From JARIHD01 sp036392795 (GTDB lineage Bacteria > Patescibacteriota > Saccharimonadia > Saccharimonadales > UBA4665): DNA of 64,000 bases. The number at the start of each line of letters is the position of its first letter. Positions within the stretch are counted from its first letter, which is position 1. Of the stretch, positions 50,567-59,652 are shown piece after piece. Position numbers and translations under genes: made by a program. The notes beneath the pieces were generated by a model that was given only the letters and a program-made list of their open reading frames with translations, was not told the origin of the DNA and did not search any database. The stretch spans positions 1 through 64,000 of the forward strand of contig DASVXH010000017.1 in assembly GCA_036392795.1 (NCBI GenBank), in the 5' to 3' direction.

Positions 50567-52095
50567 CTGTGATTCCTCTTAGGTTTTTGAAAAGCAAAAG
50601 TATCTAGATGGGCGTGTGGCAGGGGGTTTTCGGGCAACTGGACACGCTCAAGACTCAAAAATTCCGACCTACCATCCCAATAGGTACCTACTATATACAT
50701 TGTCTGTATATCTTCAAAAAAAGCATCACTAAAGTCGTCGCCCAAAGACCCCACAAGCTTACGCCGAGCCATCTCAATAAATCGCCCTGCAGGCATAGAA
50801 CGTTGTCCGTCTAAAGCTAGTTCAACCGCTAGATTACGGATCTCTGCACCTGCAGCGTGTACCTTTTTGGTCGATTCGCTCTCCTCCTGCGGTTGGGGAG
50901 AGAGCGGCTCCTGGGTTTGCTTTTCGACCTTGGTGGGACTAAAAGATAGGTACCTATTTTCGTCACCGCGAGCCACTCTGACATGCCTGTGTCGATATAC
51001 ATACCTTGATATAAGATGCTTTAGTTCGATGTTCTGGGGCAATTCCCAGTCCCGACAGTGCGCCCGTACTCGCGCCCGGAGCCAGTTTATAGGGAAAGGT
51101 CGGGACTCATGTTCCTGCTTCAGCCCATGCAAACTCTCCTCGATCACCCGGCCGACAGCCTGAAGCTGCAGACGGTCGTTTCTGTCACCACCGGTGATAA
51201 GAATTCCGGATCCCGGGTCAAACAAAAAGGCAGGGGAATTGCCACACAATTCATCGGCCAATTGGTCAGTCAGACTTTCAGAGAATCCTTCAGGAAAGTC
51301 GGCTTTCATAACTATTCCATCCAGCGAAAGATAGTTCGCCGGCCCCTTCAAAAACTCACCCAGCTGACTACGCAGCGCTTGACGCTTTCTCTGATCCCAG
51401 TCTTTTATAGCTCGATAGCGAAACCCTGCCAGATCGCCGTTACGATAATGTCGGGATTCAATTTCCGGGTGTGACTGCAATAGCAGCCTCAACCTCCGTT
51501 CATCTCGCGTAGAAAGGTGAACGCCAGCCAGGCCTCTTAGCTGAGCCGTACGTGCTACCGCCTCTTGTAAGGTAAATTTAGCACAAACATTTCCGGAGGA
51601 AAGCATCTCGCCCAAAACCTCATTCAGATCGGGAATTAGTCGAGCGTATGCAGATTTATCACCTTTGTCGGGCACCATCGCGTACGACGAATACCAAGGC
51701 AAAACCCTGGAATCACGCGAAAGCATGTCTTTAAAGCTCGCCACCTCCTCCACATCCCACCGATGCGCGTACCGACCGAACACCCTCACTAAAATTGACT
51801 TCTGCGTAACCACCTGATCGCAAGACGATCGCACAAGGTCATTAATAGTTCTTACAAATTTTGCCTCTTTTTTTGGACTTAGGTGTTCGTATAAGGAGGT
51901 AAACCGTTCAGACAAGACGCTGGCCCCCAACGTCTGGTGCACGTACCCGGCTCCTCCTTGATTAAGCTCGATTGGCTGGATAAAATCATTCGCCTGGCCC
52001 AGCTGATCGGGAAGGGCAGAGGCACCCAGAAGCCGGCTTGAATCTGACGGTATAGGAGGAAGCCGTCGGCTATGTCGTGGCCCAGATTCGCTCAT
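50563..52095 (-). CDS. Hypothetical protein with repeated winged-helix-like modules, 510 aa
   Basis: I do not recognise the family. The ATG at 52095 (MSESGPRHSRR) is preferred, since the 62 residues added by the longer ORF come from A/T-rich promoter-like DNA and look like a spurious hydrophobic leader; AAGGAT lies just upstream. At least three modules repeat the pattern helix-R-x-R-helix-V-hairpin, for example WLRARVRAHCRDWELPQNIE with HLISRYVYRHRHVRVARGDE, and FTLQEAVARTAQLRGLAG. This suggests tandem winged helices and DNA or RNA binding. It is coupled to the next gene by a four-base overlap. Confidence 0.6.
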   Translation of the reverse strand: MSESGPRHSRRLPPIPSDSSRLLGASALPDQLGQANDFIQPIELNQGGAGYVHQTLGASVLSERFTSLYEHLSPKKEAKFVRTINDLVRSSCDQVVTQKSILVRVFGRYAHRWDVEEVASFKDMLSRDSRVLPWYSSYAMVPDKGDKSAYARLIPDLNEVLGEMLSSGNVCAKFTLQEAVARTAQLRGLAGVHLSTRDERRLRLLLQSHPEIESRHYRNGDLAGFRYRAIKDWDQRKRQALRSQLGEFLKGPANYLSLDGIVMKADFPEGFSESLTDQLADELCGNSPAFLFDPGSGILITGGDRNDRLQLQAVGRVIEESLHGLKQEHESRPFPINWLRARVRAHCRDWELPQNIELKHLISRYVYRHRHVRVARGDENRYLSFSPTKVEKQTQEPLSPQPQEESESTKKVHAAGAEIRNLAVELALDGQRSMPAGRFIEMARRKLVGSLGDDFSDAFFEDIQTMYIVGTYWDGRSEFLSLERVQLPENPLPHAHLDTFAFQKPKRNHR

Positions 52096-52868
52096 AAGTA
52101 TCCTTGATAATACACTATTATTGATTTTCAGCAAAAGAGGTCGAGCCGATAACAAAATCCAATGTAAGAACGTTTTACGAACATAGATGTTGGAACTTTG
52201 CTTGGACAAGCTACGGGGAGTCTCAACCACTACTGAAATAAAAAACTCTGGGCCGATAGCGAGAAGCAGGGCAACATACAAAAAAACAATTAGCAGGATG
52301 CAGTCATAACGTTATTCCTGGAAAGATCCGGGGCATCCCATTCGTAAGCAAAAAGGATATTATTGATGTCGCACAATGTATATTTTACGACTCATAATTA
52401 GGCATATGCCGTGGTAATCAGGGGGGTTATCGGGGGAGGCGGGGTCACTAGTTTTTTAACATTTGTCATGCTGACATATTTTTATGTGTCTTATTAAACT
52501 TAATGATTACCATCCAACATCAGCTTTTTGAGATGTCCTCGCGGGTCGCATCTAACACTCCCTACATCCTAAGAAAGCAAGCCTGAGAAAATTCAAATAA
52601 AACCTTAGGTGTTCGCTTTCTATTAGCATCCTTTGGATTCCGACTCACTGTTGTAACATTGGCTAATATTTGACTTTTCCACAGAACTATCGTGAAAGTA
52701 TTTGCTTTTTTGAAATTTTCATAGTTTTATAGTCTTCCCCCTCCTACTCCTTGCCTTTCTATATTTTTTGACTTTTGCTAATTTTAATATGAAAATATAT
52801 TTTTATTGAAAGCGCGTTTGATTTTAATGAATGAACAAAATACGAACTATGAGGGCAGAGCGGTAGGG
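52096..52868. other. 773-base A/T-rich intergenic region between ftsQ end and the unknown gene pair
   Basis: No convincing gene. It holds a GGCATATGCC palindrome (52401-52410), a G-rich stretch (about 52420-52446), a TGTCA-tgc-TGACA dyad (52464-52476), one DnaA-box-like TTTTCCACA (52675-52683) and long A/T runs to 52810. The strands diverge in content but no promoter of good spacing was found. Confidence 0.5.
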
Positions 52869-53786
52869 TTACTGATAATAGACCTTGTTTTCGACCCGTA
52901 CATCGATGTACGAACGTGGCAGTTTTTTTTGCCCTTCAAGATATTGTTTGGTCGCCAAAAACGCACCCACCTCTTCCCTGGCATTGCCATGCAGGTTAAA
53001 TTTCACATAGTACCCTGCCTTATCTGGCCGAACGTGTAATTCGTTTGTTCCCATCGGCAGCGTGAGTGACCCTATACCCACTTGCTTGGCCTTCAGCTGT
53101 CCAACAACCTCGGTCGTAAAGACAACGACACTTTTGGGTAATGCAATTTCACCCGCGCGAATAGCTAGTCCGCTCTCGTCATTTACTGCAGGTACACCCA
53201 AATCACTCAGTTTGGCCACCTGATTGCCGGCAATCAGGGCGCGACCATCGGTATCCAAAACGTACATTCCGTCACGACTAACCAGAATCATACTTGGAAT
53301 TGACGGCTGAATATACACCGTGGGCCGCGTACCAATGGCGGGTAACGACACAGACACGGCCTTCAATTCGGGAAATTGTTTTTTTAGATCATTACTGATT
53401 TTTCCGGTATTAACGGTTAGCTTGTTGCGATTGATGGGTGAGCTAAACGCTTGCTGCACGGCGGCTGTATAGACCGCCTTATCACGCAAAAAAAGTTCGC
53501 CAGAAGGCGTTCCAACCGACTGCACAGTCGCCTTATTACTAAGCTGCATGAAGCAAATCGTCACAACTAGCACGGCCAGTATTATGGCAATGTTCGCCGT
53601 ATACGAACGCCAGGAACGCAGATTGCGCCGTATTTTTGGCTGCTGTTGATAGTCGATATCACGCTGATTGGCCCCCTCGCGAATGGACCGATTGGCGTGA
53701 TACGAAAAAACCGGACGCTCACGCGACGGCGTTTGTGGCACGCGGCTGCGCCGCTCATTTTCGGGACGTTTTTTGGATAAGAACAT
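52869..53786 (-). CDS. ftsQ: FtsQ/DivIB-like division protein
   Basis: The 305-aa protein has a basic cytoplasmic region (1-60), one membrane helix (about 64-84, ANIAIILAVLVVTICFMQL) and an external region with a POTRA-like segment (LTVNTGKISNDLKKQFPELK..VSVSLPAIG) and a beta domain, as in FtsQ/DivIB. FtsQ links FtsL/FtsB to the divisome. Sequence identity with model FtsQ is low, so the call rests on topology, the POTRA pattern and its place at the end of the mra/fts cluster, downstream of murG. Confidence 0.8.
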   Translation of the reverse strand: MFLSKKRPENERRSRVPQTPSRERPVFSYHANRSIREGANQRDIDYQQQPKIRRNLRSWRSYTANIAIILAVLVVTICFMQLSNKATVQSVGTPSGELFLRDKAVYTAAVQQAFSSPINRNKLTVNTGKISNDLKKQFPELKAVSVSLPAIGTRPTVYIQPSIPSMILVSRDGMYVLDTDGRALIAGNQVAKLSDLGVPAVNDESGLAIRAGEIALPKSVVVFTTEVVGQLKAKQVGIGSLTLPMGTNELHVRPDKAGYYVKFNLHGNAREEVGAFLATKQYLEGQKKLPRSYIDVRVENKVYYQ

Positions 53787-53839
53787 GTCTATTTTTGTTG
53801 CCAGCTGTTAGGATCTCGGCGCCTTTTATTTTGGGTTTC

Positions 53840-55003
53840 TTAGGCTGCTTCTTTTAATAATAACATCGCCAGGCGCTTTGCAGAATCCGGGTCGCCAAAG
53901 CTACCTAATTTTTTACCCAAATCCGCAGCTTTTTTGGGATTATCCAGAAGCTCTACGAGTGGTGGCATAAGTGCGTGATCGTCTTGCTTGATTTTCGATT
54001 CGCTAACTAGTTTGACCGCGGCGTGATCGGCCAAAACTTTGGCATTTTTGAGCTGGTGTCCACCGGCAAGGATGGGGTTGGGCACAACGATACAGGCCTT
54101 ACGCTGACCGGCAAATTCGGCTATGCTAGTTGCACCAGCACGTGTAATTACTACATCAGCCGCACCACTGTATGTGTGCAGGTTGGTCACAAAGCCCTTG
54201 ATAATAACACGCGGCTGATCGACTGTTTTAAGTTCTGATTTATAACGCTGACGCAATGCCGCCTCGTGGTTTCGACCGGCTAAATGCACTACGTGTAAAT
54301 CCGGATAGCGGTCCAATAATTCTTGCATGCAAGTAGCCACAGTCTGGTTTAGACGGTGGGCGCCCAAACCTCCCCCAGTTACAAGCAGCAATCTTCCTTT
54401 AGTTGGGACACCGATCTGCTCACGAGCGGCCACAACTTCGTCGGCAGTGAATGGATGATAAACGTGTGAAAATGGTACGCCAATGGTCAACGTTTTTTCC
54501 TGAGGATACGAGTAGATTTCTTTTGGCATTGCCACTGCGTGAATTCGCGCCCATGGGGAGATAATGCGGTTAGCCAGACCTGGCAATGCGTCCGAATCAT
54601 GTGTAATATATGGAATACGCAGCAACGCCGCAGATAGGCCCACCGGTACACCTACAAAGCCGCCCTTTATAAAGATTACATCCGGACGCTCATTACGTAG
54701 AAACCAAAAACTCTGCCACAGCCCTGCCAGCACAAAAAATACATCGCGTATATTCAGCCACATTGTTTTTAGATCCAATAGCTGCCGCAACCCTTCTCCA
54801 TGATAACGGCGCAATTTCCCCGCTCTTACTTCGCAGACGCGATCGATATTTTTATCGGCAGCCGGAAGATCAGCCAAACCGTCACCCTTTTGGCCAATGT
54901 AAATTATCTCCACATCTTTTTGCAGCTGCTTCAGCTCATGTGCGACGGCCAAGACGGGAGTTATATGCCCCCCTGACCCGCCGCCGGTCACGACTATTTT
55001 CAT
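53840..55003 (-). CDS. murG: UDP-GlcNAc:lipid I GlcNAc transferase
   Basis: The 387-aa GT-B glycosyltransferase adds GlcNAc to lipid I at the inner face of the membrane. N-terminal motif MKIVVTGGGSGGHITP, then GGFVGVPVGLSAALLRIPYITHD, VTGGGLGAHRLN and the C-terminal UDP-binding stretch GAADVVITRAGATSIAEFAG. The start is fixed by the invariant first strand, so the 68-base overlap with ftsW is real. It is followed by ftsQ after 53 bases. Confidence 0.96.
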   Translation of the reverse strand: MKIVVTGGGSGGHITPVLAVAHELKQLQKDVEIIYIGQKGDGLADLPAADKNIDRVCEVRAGKLRRYHGEGLRQLLDLKTMWLNIRDVFFVLAGLWQSFWFLRNERPDVIFIKGGFVGVPVGLSAALLRIPYITHDSDALPGLANRIISPWARIHAVAMPKEIYSYPQEKTLTIGVPFSHVYHPFTADEVVAAREQIGVPTKGRLLLVTGGGLGAHRLNQTVATCMQELLDRYPDLHVVHLAGRNHEAALRQRYKSELKTVDQPRVIIKGFVTNLHTYSGAADVVITRAGATSIAEFAGQRKACIVVPNPILAGGHQLKNAKVLADHAAVKLVSESKIKQDDHALMPPLVELLDNPKKAADLGKKLGSFGDPDSAKRLAMLLLKEAA

Positions 55004-56198
55004 ATCCAGCGCCTCCGTTTACTGCACTACTTTCTGTTTCAGGAATACTATACAACGTGTGGCGTGAAACCTGAAATACCACGCCTAGCGCTGCCATAAC
55101 CATCAATACGCTGCTACCACCGTAGCTAACCAGCGGCAATGTGATCCCCTTTAGGGGTAGCAGGCCAACCATCGCGCCGATATTTATAATCGTCTGCGCA
55201 CTTAGCCATACCAAAATCCCCAACACCAAAAACCGACTAAAATTATCTGGCGCACGTTCCATAATGCGCTTTATCCTACTAAACAGAGCGGCGAAAAGGC
55301 CTATAAGCGCCGTCACACCAATAAATCCAAATTTCTCGGCGTAGATTGCAAATATCGAGTCGTTTTCTGCCTCCGGCAGATAGCCATAAGCCTGCACGCT
55401 GCGGCCCAAACCTAGCCCAATCATGCCCCCCGATCCCACCGCTATCAGCGCCTGGCAGGCCTGATAGCCCGAGACCAAACAATCGCGCTCAGGATTCATA
55501 AACGTTGCCAGCCGATCGCGACGATACGGCGTACTAATAATCAACAGACCCACGGCTACGATGATAATTGCGCCGAAGGCCAGCACACGCTTCATGGGCA
55601 TGCCCGCAGCAAATGTTATAGCCGCCATAATGGCCACGATGACACCGAATGAACCCAGGTCACTTTGAAGAGCCGCTACGATCACACCACACGCCACAAA
55701 GGCAAAAAAGAGCGGTTTTATGGTTTTGTTCATGTGCGCCACCAGGCCTTTATCAATACGCCAGGCCAAAAAACTGGACAGCCACATAATGCCAGCAAAT
55801 TTTAATAACTCTACCGACTGGAACGAAAAACCACCAATCCGTATCCAACGGTGCGCCGGATACTGAGCATTAACCGGCATGACCAGCGCCAACAGCGTAG
55901 CAACCGCAGCGACCACCAACAGAGGCTTATAGAGCGTGCGCCACCGTGCAATTGGTACACTGGCCGCAGCAGTAAAAATTCCTAGCCCCAAAGCAATCGC
56001 GATCAGCTGGCGAAAAACGTGCTGATTGCCATTTACACCCTTTTCTACTTCTAGCGCGGGGCTAATAGAAAAAACGACAACTACGCCAACCGCCGCCAAT
56101 GCAACCATCAGCAACAGCAGAAGATAATCAGGACTATGCCGGCGTGTTGCACCCTGGTTGTGCAAATAAGTCGGTTGCCGGCGCGTAACTACTCCCAC
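54936..56198 (-). CDS. ftsW: SEDS-family lipid II polymerase/division protein FtsW
   Basis: The 420-aa multi-pass protein has about ten membrane helices and the SEDS signatures FMNPERDCLVSGYQ, CQALIAVGSGGMIGLGLGRS, LPEAENDSIFAIYAEKFGF and PLVSYGGSSVLM. FtsW polymerises lipid II into septal glycan with FtsI. The first 25 residues are polar and cytoplasmic. The C-terminal tail (residues about 398-420) is encoded in the 68 bases shared with murG and is Arg-rich as a result. It starts 18 bases after mraY. Confidence 0.94.
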   Translation of the reverse strand: MGVVTRRQPTYLHNQGATRRHSPDYLLLLLMVALAAVGVVVVFSISPALEVEKGVNGNQHVFRQLIAIALGLGIFTAAASVPIARWRTLYKPLLVVAAVATLLALVMPVNAQYPAHRWIRIGGFSFQSVELLKFAGIMWLSSFLAWRIDKGLVAHMNKTIKPLFFAFVACGVIVAALQSDLGSFGVIVAIMAAITFAAGMPMKRVLAFGAIIIVAVGLLIISTPYRRDRLATFMNPERDCLVSGYQACQALIAVGSGGMIGLGLGRSVQAYGYLPEAENDSIFAIYAEKFGFIGVTALIGLFAALFSRIKRIMERAPDNFSRFLVLGILVWLSAQTIINIGAMVGLLPLKGITLPLVSYGGSSVLMVMAALGVVFQVSRHTLYSIPETESSAVNGGAGYENSRDRRRVRGAYNSRLGRRT

Positions 56199-56216
56199 TT
56201 TTATACGCCTGTCCTG

Positions 56217-57266
56217 CTAAATGTAGTTCCCGACTAAAAATAAAATCAGACCAGTCACAGCCGCTACCTGACCAAGCACCCAAAAACGCATAGTAACTTT
56301 AGTTTCGGGCCAGCCACTCGCCTCGAAATGATGATGAATCGGGGCGATTTTGAAGATCTTTTTGCCGCCGCGCAAGCGCTTGGAAGCAATCTGCAATAAG
56401 CTGGAACCAGCCTCGGCCACGAACATAATGCCGATGATAGGCAGTAGTAAAACGGTATTAGTCAACATAGCCACTACGCCAAGCGCCGTTCCCAACGCAA
56501 ATGATCCCGCATCCCCCATAAAAAATCTGGCCGGAAAGATATTAAACCAAGTATAGCTAAGCAAAGCGCCTACAATAGTCAAACAAAAACCGGCAATACC
56601 AAAACTACCTTCAAGCGCAGCGATTACCGCGTACGCCCCAAATGCTGTCGCCGTCAAACCCCCAGCCAAACCATCCAGGCCGTCGCTAATATTCACAGCA
56701 TTTGCCGTTGCCACAACAACCAACACAAACAACGGAATAACAAGCCAACCGATTTCTAGTTGCATACCGACAATCGGAATATGCACACTACTAACACCCA
56801 ATTTGTAGTAAAAAAACCAGCCGCCAATAAGCGCCACCAGAGTTGTTAGCAGCAGCTTTAATTTTGCCGACAGGCGTACTTTTTCTAATGCCCCACTGGA
56901 ACCTTTGAGGTTAATGATATCGTCCAATAGCCCAACCATCGCAGCCCCGGCAAATGCTGCCAGCGGCAGCCAGGTTTGTTCACGGCTTAGATTAAAGAGC
57001 AAGGTCACCAAAACGACTGAAAAAACGACAATAATACCAGCCATAGTAGGGATCAAACGGCGATGTTTCTCGCCGTGCAATTTGGCAAACATCTTGGCCT
57101 TTTCACCAGTTGTAGCAGTGGTACGCGGCTTTTTCCACCACTCGTATTTATAGGCCAACGTCGTATACAGCGGCGTAATAATCATGCTGATCAAAAAACC
57201 CAGGAAGCCGAGCAAAAGTATACGAATAAGTGTTTCGGTTTGAACGGCTATATAAAGCGTTTCCAT
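56217..57266 (-). CDS. mraY: Phospho-MurNAc-pentapeptide transferase
   Basis: The 349-aa integral membrane enzyme makes lipid I. About ten helices are visible with the catalytic acidic loops LLDDIINLKG and NISDGLDGLAGG, the FFMGDAGSFALG motif and the cytoplasmic APIHHHFE loop. Length is typical. It sits between ftsI and ftsW in the minus-strand wall cluster; MurE/F, which make its substrate, are not encoded in this window. Confidence 0.96.
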   Translation of the reverse strand: METLYIAVQTETLIRILLLGFLGFLISMIITPLYTTLAYKYEWWKKPRTTATTGEKAKMFAKLHGEKHRRLIPTMAGIIVVFSVVLVTLLFNLSREQTWLPLAAFAGAAMVGLLDDIINLKGSSGALEKVRLSAKLKLLLTTLVALIGGWFFYYKLGVSSVHIPIVGMQLEIGWLVIPLFVLVVVATANAVNISDGLDGLAGGLTATAFGAYAVIAALEGSFGIAGFCLTIVGALLSYTWFNIFPARFFMGDAGSFALGTALGVVAMLTNTVLLLPIIGIMFVAEAGSSLLQIASKRLRGGKKIFKIAPIHHHFEASGWPETKVTMRFWVLGQVAAVTGLILFLVGNYI

Positions 57267-57314
57267 GTTTGTTCCTTAATAAATAATCTTTCCATCATTA
57301 TACATCACTCTGCC

Positions 57315-59093
57315 CTACCTGGTTTTGGGCGTTATATTAAATGTGTCAATGAGCATGTGCGCCAAGTCGCCAAAAATCGGCTGCGCCGCACGACTACCGG
57401 CATAGCCGGGAATCTTGGGTTTGTGCACGCTTACAACAATGACATATTGTGGACTGTCGCCGCCTACAAAGCCGACGTATGTGCCGTTGTAGTCATTTTC
57501 AAAATAACCGCCCTCGGGTTTGGCAATCTGGGCTGTGCCTGTTTTGCCCCCTACAGCATAGGCTTTACCATCAAATTTACGACTAAATGAATGTTTTTCG
57601 ACCACGTATTCCAGCAGCGGAATCATGTCGCGACTTACCTGCTGAGATACTACATTGGCGCGCAGAACTTCCGGTTTTTTATCCGTCCGTTTACCCTTGG
57701 CATCTGTAGTATAGTCAACCAAATGCGGCCGGTAGTAGGTGCCGCCGTTAATCATAGCCGAAAATGCCGATCCCAACTGCAATGGCGTTGCTGTCATTGC
57801 CTGACCAAAAGAGGTGTTGGCATAGGTTAGGTCACGCGCATAGCCTTTATTCGGGTCCGGAATAATTCCTTCGGCCTCATACCCCTGTTCTATGCCGGTG
57901 GCCTGGCCAAATCGGTAGTGTTCGGTCATATAATTGAACCAGGTTTCACGGCCCTTTTTGTTGATCTTATCGCCACTGTCACCCATGCGCATAACCATTT
58001 GTGTGGCGCCCGTGTTCAGGGATAGGTTCAAAATATCTGCCAGATTTTTAGTGCCCGGTCCGCCATCTTCTTCAATGTTTTTAACTGTGAAATCATCAAT
58101 CACATACCGGGACGGATCGTTGTAGGAATAATTAATACCCACGGCGCCGGAATCGAGCGCAGCGGCGACTGTTAGCGGTTTCATGGTAGAGCCAATTTCC
58201 AATGGCGAACTAACAGCAGCATTGGTGAACAAACTGGCGTCTTCGGTTCTAGCGTAGCTGGCAGGGTCAAAGGTTGGCCAGTTGGCCATGGCTTTGATCG
58301 CGCCAGTGTTAGGATCCATAATCAGGGCGCTGCCAGAGTCAGACTTAGCAGTTTCCAACCCTTTTTTTAGGATATTTTCTAGCTGCTGCTGCATACCCAC
58401 GTCTAGAGTTAGAGTTGTTTCACTTCCGGCAACTGGTTCGGTCAAAATATTGTCAGTATTGGCGGCCAGAGGCACGCCATTAATGTCGGTCACGGCTTTT
58501 AGCTGGCCGGCCTTGCCGCTTAACGAGCTATTGAGGGCCTGTTCAATGCCGTACACACCCTTACCCTCATCATTTACAAAACCAAGCACCTGGGCCGCCA
58601 GACTGCCGTTCGGATACGTTCGGTACGACTGCTCCTGAGCACCGATGCCAGGATATTTTTTCTTTAGAATGGCTTCTTTTTGCTCTTTGGTAACCTTGCG
58701 GGCCATTACAACGTAGCGCGTATCCTTGGTTCCCAATTTGTCTTCGTAGTCGCGGGCATCACCCTTTAGGACGCTACTCAGCATTTCTGCGGCTTTTTCC
58801 CTGTCCTTAACCAATGAGGGATCGGCATATACCGTAAATAATGTCTGGTTCAGCACTATGGGCACCACGCCACTGCCATTATGGGCCTTTATAACGCCGC
58901 GGTCAGCCGGAATTTCGTATTCTTTTAGGTGGCCAAGCGTGGCGGATTGTTTGTAGTAATCGTGGCGGATAATCTGTAAATAAAATAGGCGAACTAAAAA
59001 GATGCCAAACACAATCATTATAAATACGTACCACAAACGGGCGCGTAGTACGCTTTTGATCGGCTTGGCGTGGCCGCTACTGTATGGAGGCAT
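57315..59093 (-). CDS. ftsI: Septal peptidoglycan transpeptidase (FtsI/PBP3-like)
   Basis: The 592-aa class B penicillin-binding protein has one N-terminal helix (about 18-38, LWYVFIMIVFGIFLVRLFYL), a pedestal region and a transpeptidase domain with SxxK (STMK, Ser302), SxN-like SLNTG and KTGT (GGKTGTAQIAKPEGG). It crosslinks septal peptidoglycan. The dcw context identifies it as FtsI rather than an elongation PBP2. The ftsL-like gene is 43 bases upstream. Confidence 0.94.
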   Translation of the reverse strand: MPPYSSGHAKPIKSVLRARLWYVFIMIVFGIFLVRLFYLQIIRHDYYKQSATLGHLKEYEIPADRGVIKAHNGSGVVPIVLNQTLFTVYADPSLVKDREKAAEMLSSVLKGDARDYEDKLGTKDTRYVVMARKVTKEQKEAILKKKYPGIGAQEQSYRTYPNGSLAAQVLGFVNDEGKGVYGIEQALNSSLSGKAGQLKAVTDINGVPLAANTDNILTEPVAGSETTLTLDVGMQQQLENILKKGLETAKSDSGSALIMDPNTGAIKAMANWPTFDPASYARTEDASLFTNAAVSSPLEIGSTMKPLTVAAALDSGAVGINYSYNDPSRYVIDDFTVKNIEEDGGPGTKNLADILNLSLNTGATQMVMRMGDSGDKINKKGRETWFNYMTEHYRFGQATGIEQGYEAEGIIPDPNKGYARDLTYANTSFGQAMTATPLQLGSAFSAMINGGTYYRPHLVDYTTDAKGKRTDKKPEVLRANVVSQQVSRDMIPLLEYVVEKHSFSRKFDGKAYAVGGKTGTAQIAKPEGGYFENDYNGTYVGFVGGDSPQYVIVVSVHKPKIPGYAGSRAAQPIFGDLAHMLIDTFNITPKTR

Positions 59094-59136
59094 GATCTTT
59101 GACTATTATAACCCTCTTAGACTAGGCTATCGCATT

Positions 59137-59529
59137 TTACTGAACGGTTGCCGTAGGAGCGACTGAAACCATCCCTTTGGCGACATCACTATTTTGAACA
59201 CGGGCCAAAGACTGCAGTCTGGCAGCGGCAACCTGCAAGTCGTCGTGCTCAGATTTAAGCTGTTGCTGCTGTTCCAGCAAACTGTTTACTTTGTATCCAT
59301 AGGCATTGGTTTTGGTTACTTGGGTCAGATACAGCAATCCCAAAACACAAGCCAAAACAATCAACATAATGGTGTTGCTAATAGGCCCCAAGCTGCGCTC
59401 GCGCTTACGAAATGAAACTGCATTTTGGCCGCGGTTATTAAAGGCATTTTGCCGGCCCACGGCGAGAGAACTTGAGTATGTCATGTCTATAATCTTTTTG
59501 TTTTTATTTTGCTTTTTGTTGGTGGTCAT
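59137..59529 (-). CDS. ftsL: FtsL-like division protein
   Basis: A 130-aa protein with a basic cytoplasmic N-terminus, one membrane helix (about 50-70, ISNTIMLIVLACVLGLLYLT) and an external coiled coil rich in Gln and Leu (SLLEQQQQLKSEHDDLQVA), the FtsL/DivIC plan. Position between rsmH and ftsI is the standard ftsL site. The first ATG (59529) lies inside the 3' arm of an 11-bp hairpin; a second in-frame ATG (59484, MTYSSSLAV) lies outside it and may be the real start. The C-terminus is Ala/Val-rich. Confidence 0.8.
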   Translation of the reverse strand: MTTNKKQNKNKKIIDMTYSSSLAVGRQNAFNNRGQNAVSFRKRERSLGPISNTIMLIVLACVLGLLYLTQVTKTNAYGYKVNSLLEQQQQLKSEHDDLQVAAARLQSLARVQNSDVAKGMVSVAPTATVQ

Positions 59530-59556
59530 CCGGGACTATTTTTGCCCCGGATGACC
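59524..59556 (-). promoter_or_regulatory. 11-bp hairpin before ftsL, containing its first ATG
   Basis: On the minus strand GGTCATCCGGG pairs perfectly with CCCGGATGACC around an 11-base loop. The ftsL ATG at 59529 sits in the second arm. No T run follows, so it is a poor terminator and more likely a translation-control or RNA-processing element. Confidence 0.6.
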
Positions 59557-59567
59557 ATTTGGCTTGA

Positions 59568-59630
59568 CTAGGCTACAGTAACGCGAACCTTGTAAGCACG
59601 GGGGGTAGCGTTTTTAACATCGATTTTCAT
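59568..59630 (-). CDS. Candidate 20-aa leader peptide between rsmH and ftsL
   Basis: ATG to TAG encoding MKIDVKNATPRAYKVRVTV plus Ala. An AGGG ribosome-binding site (about 59640) lies at good distance upstream. The ORF is basic and beta-prone, overlaps neither neighbour and is followed in 12 bases by the hairpin that contains the first ftsL ATG. It could be a regulatory leader or a small structural peptide. Length alone gives little statistical support. Confidence 0.4.
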   Translation of the reverse strand: MKIDVKNATPRAYKVRVTVA

Positions 59631-59652
59631 GTTAGGCTGCCCTTTCTTTTTG

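Noticed and set aside
52096..52281. 62-residue hydrophobic extension of the protein starting at 52095
   Set aside because: The DNA looks like A/T-rich promoter sequence, and the ATG at 52095 has an AAGGAT ribosome-binding site.
52282..52868. Chromosome origin in the A/T-rich gap
   Set aside because: Only one DnaA-box-like site and no dnaA, dnaN or cluster of boxes are present. The two perfect boxes are elsewhere (61544-61581).
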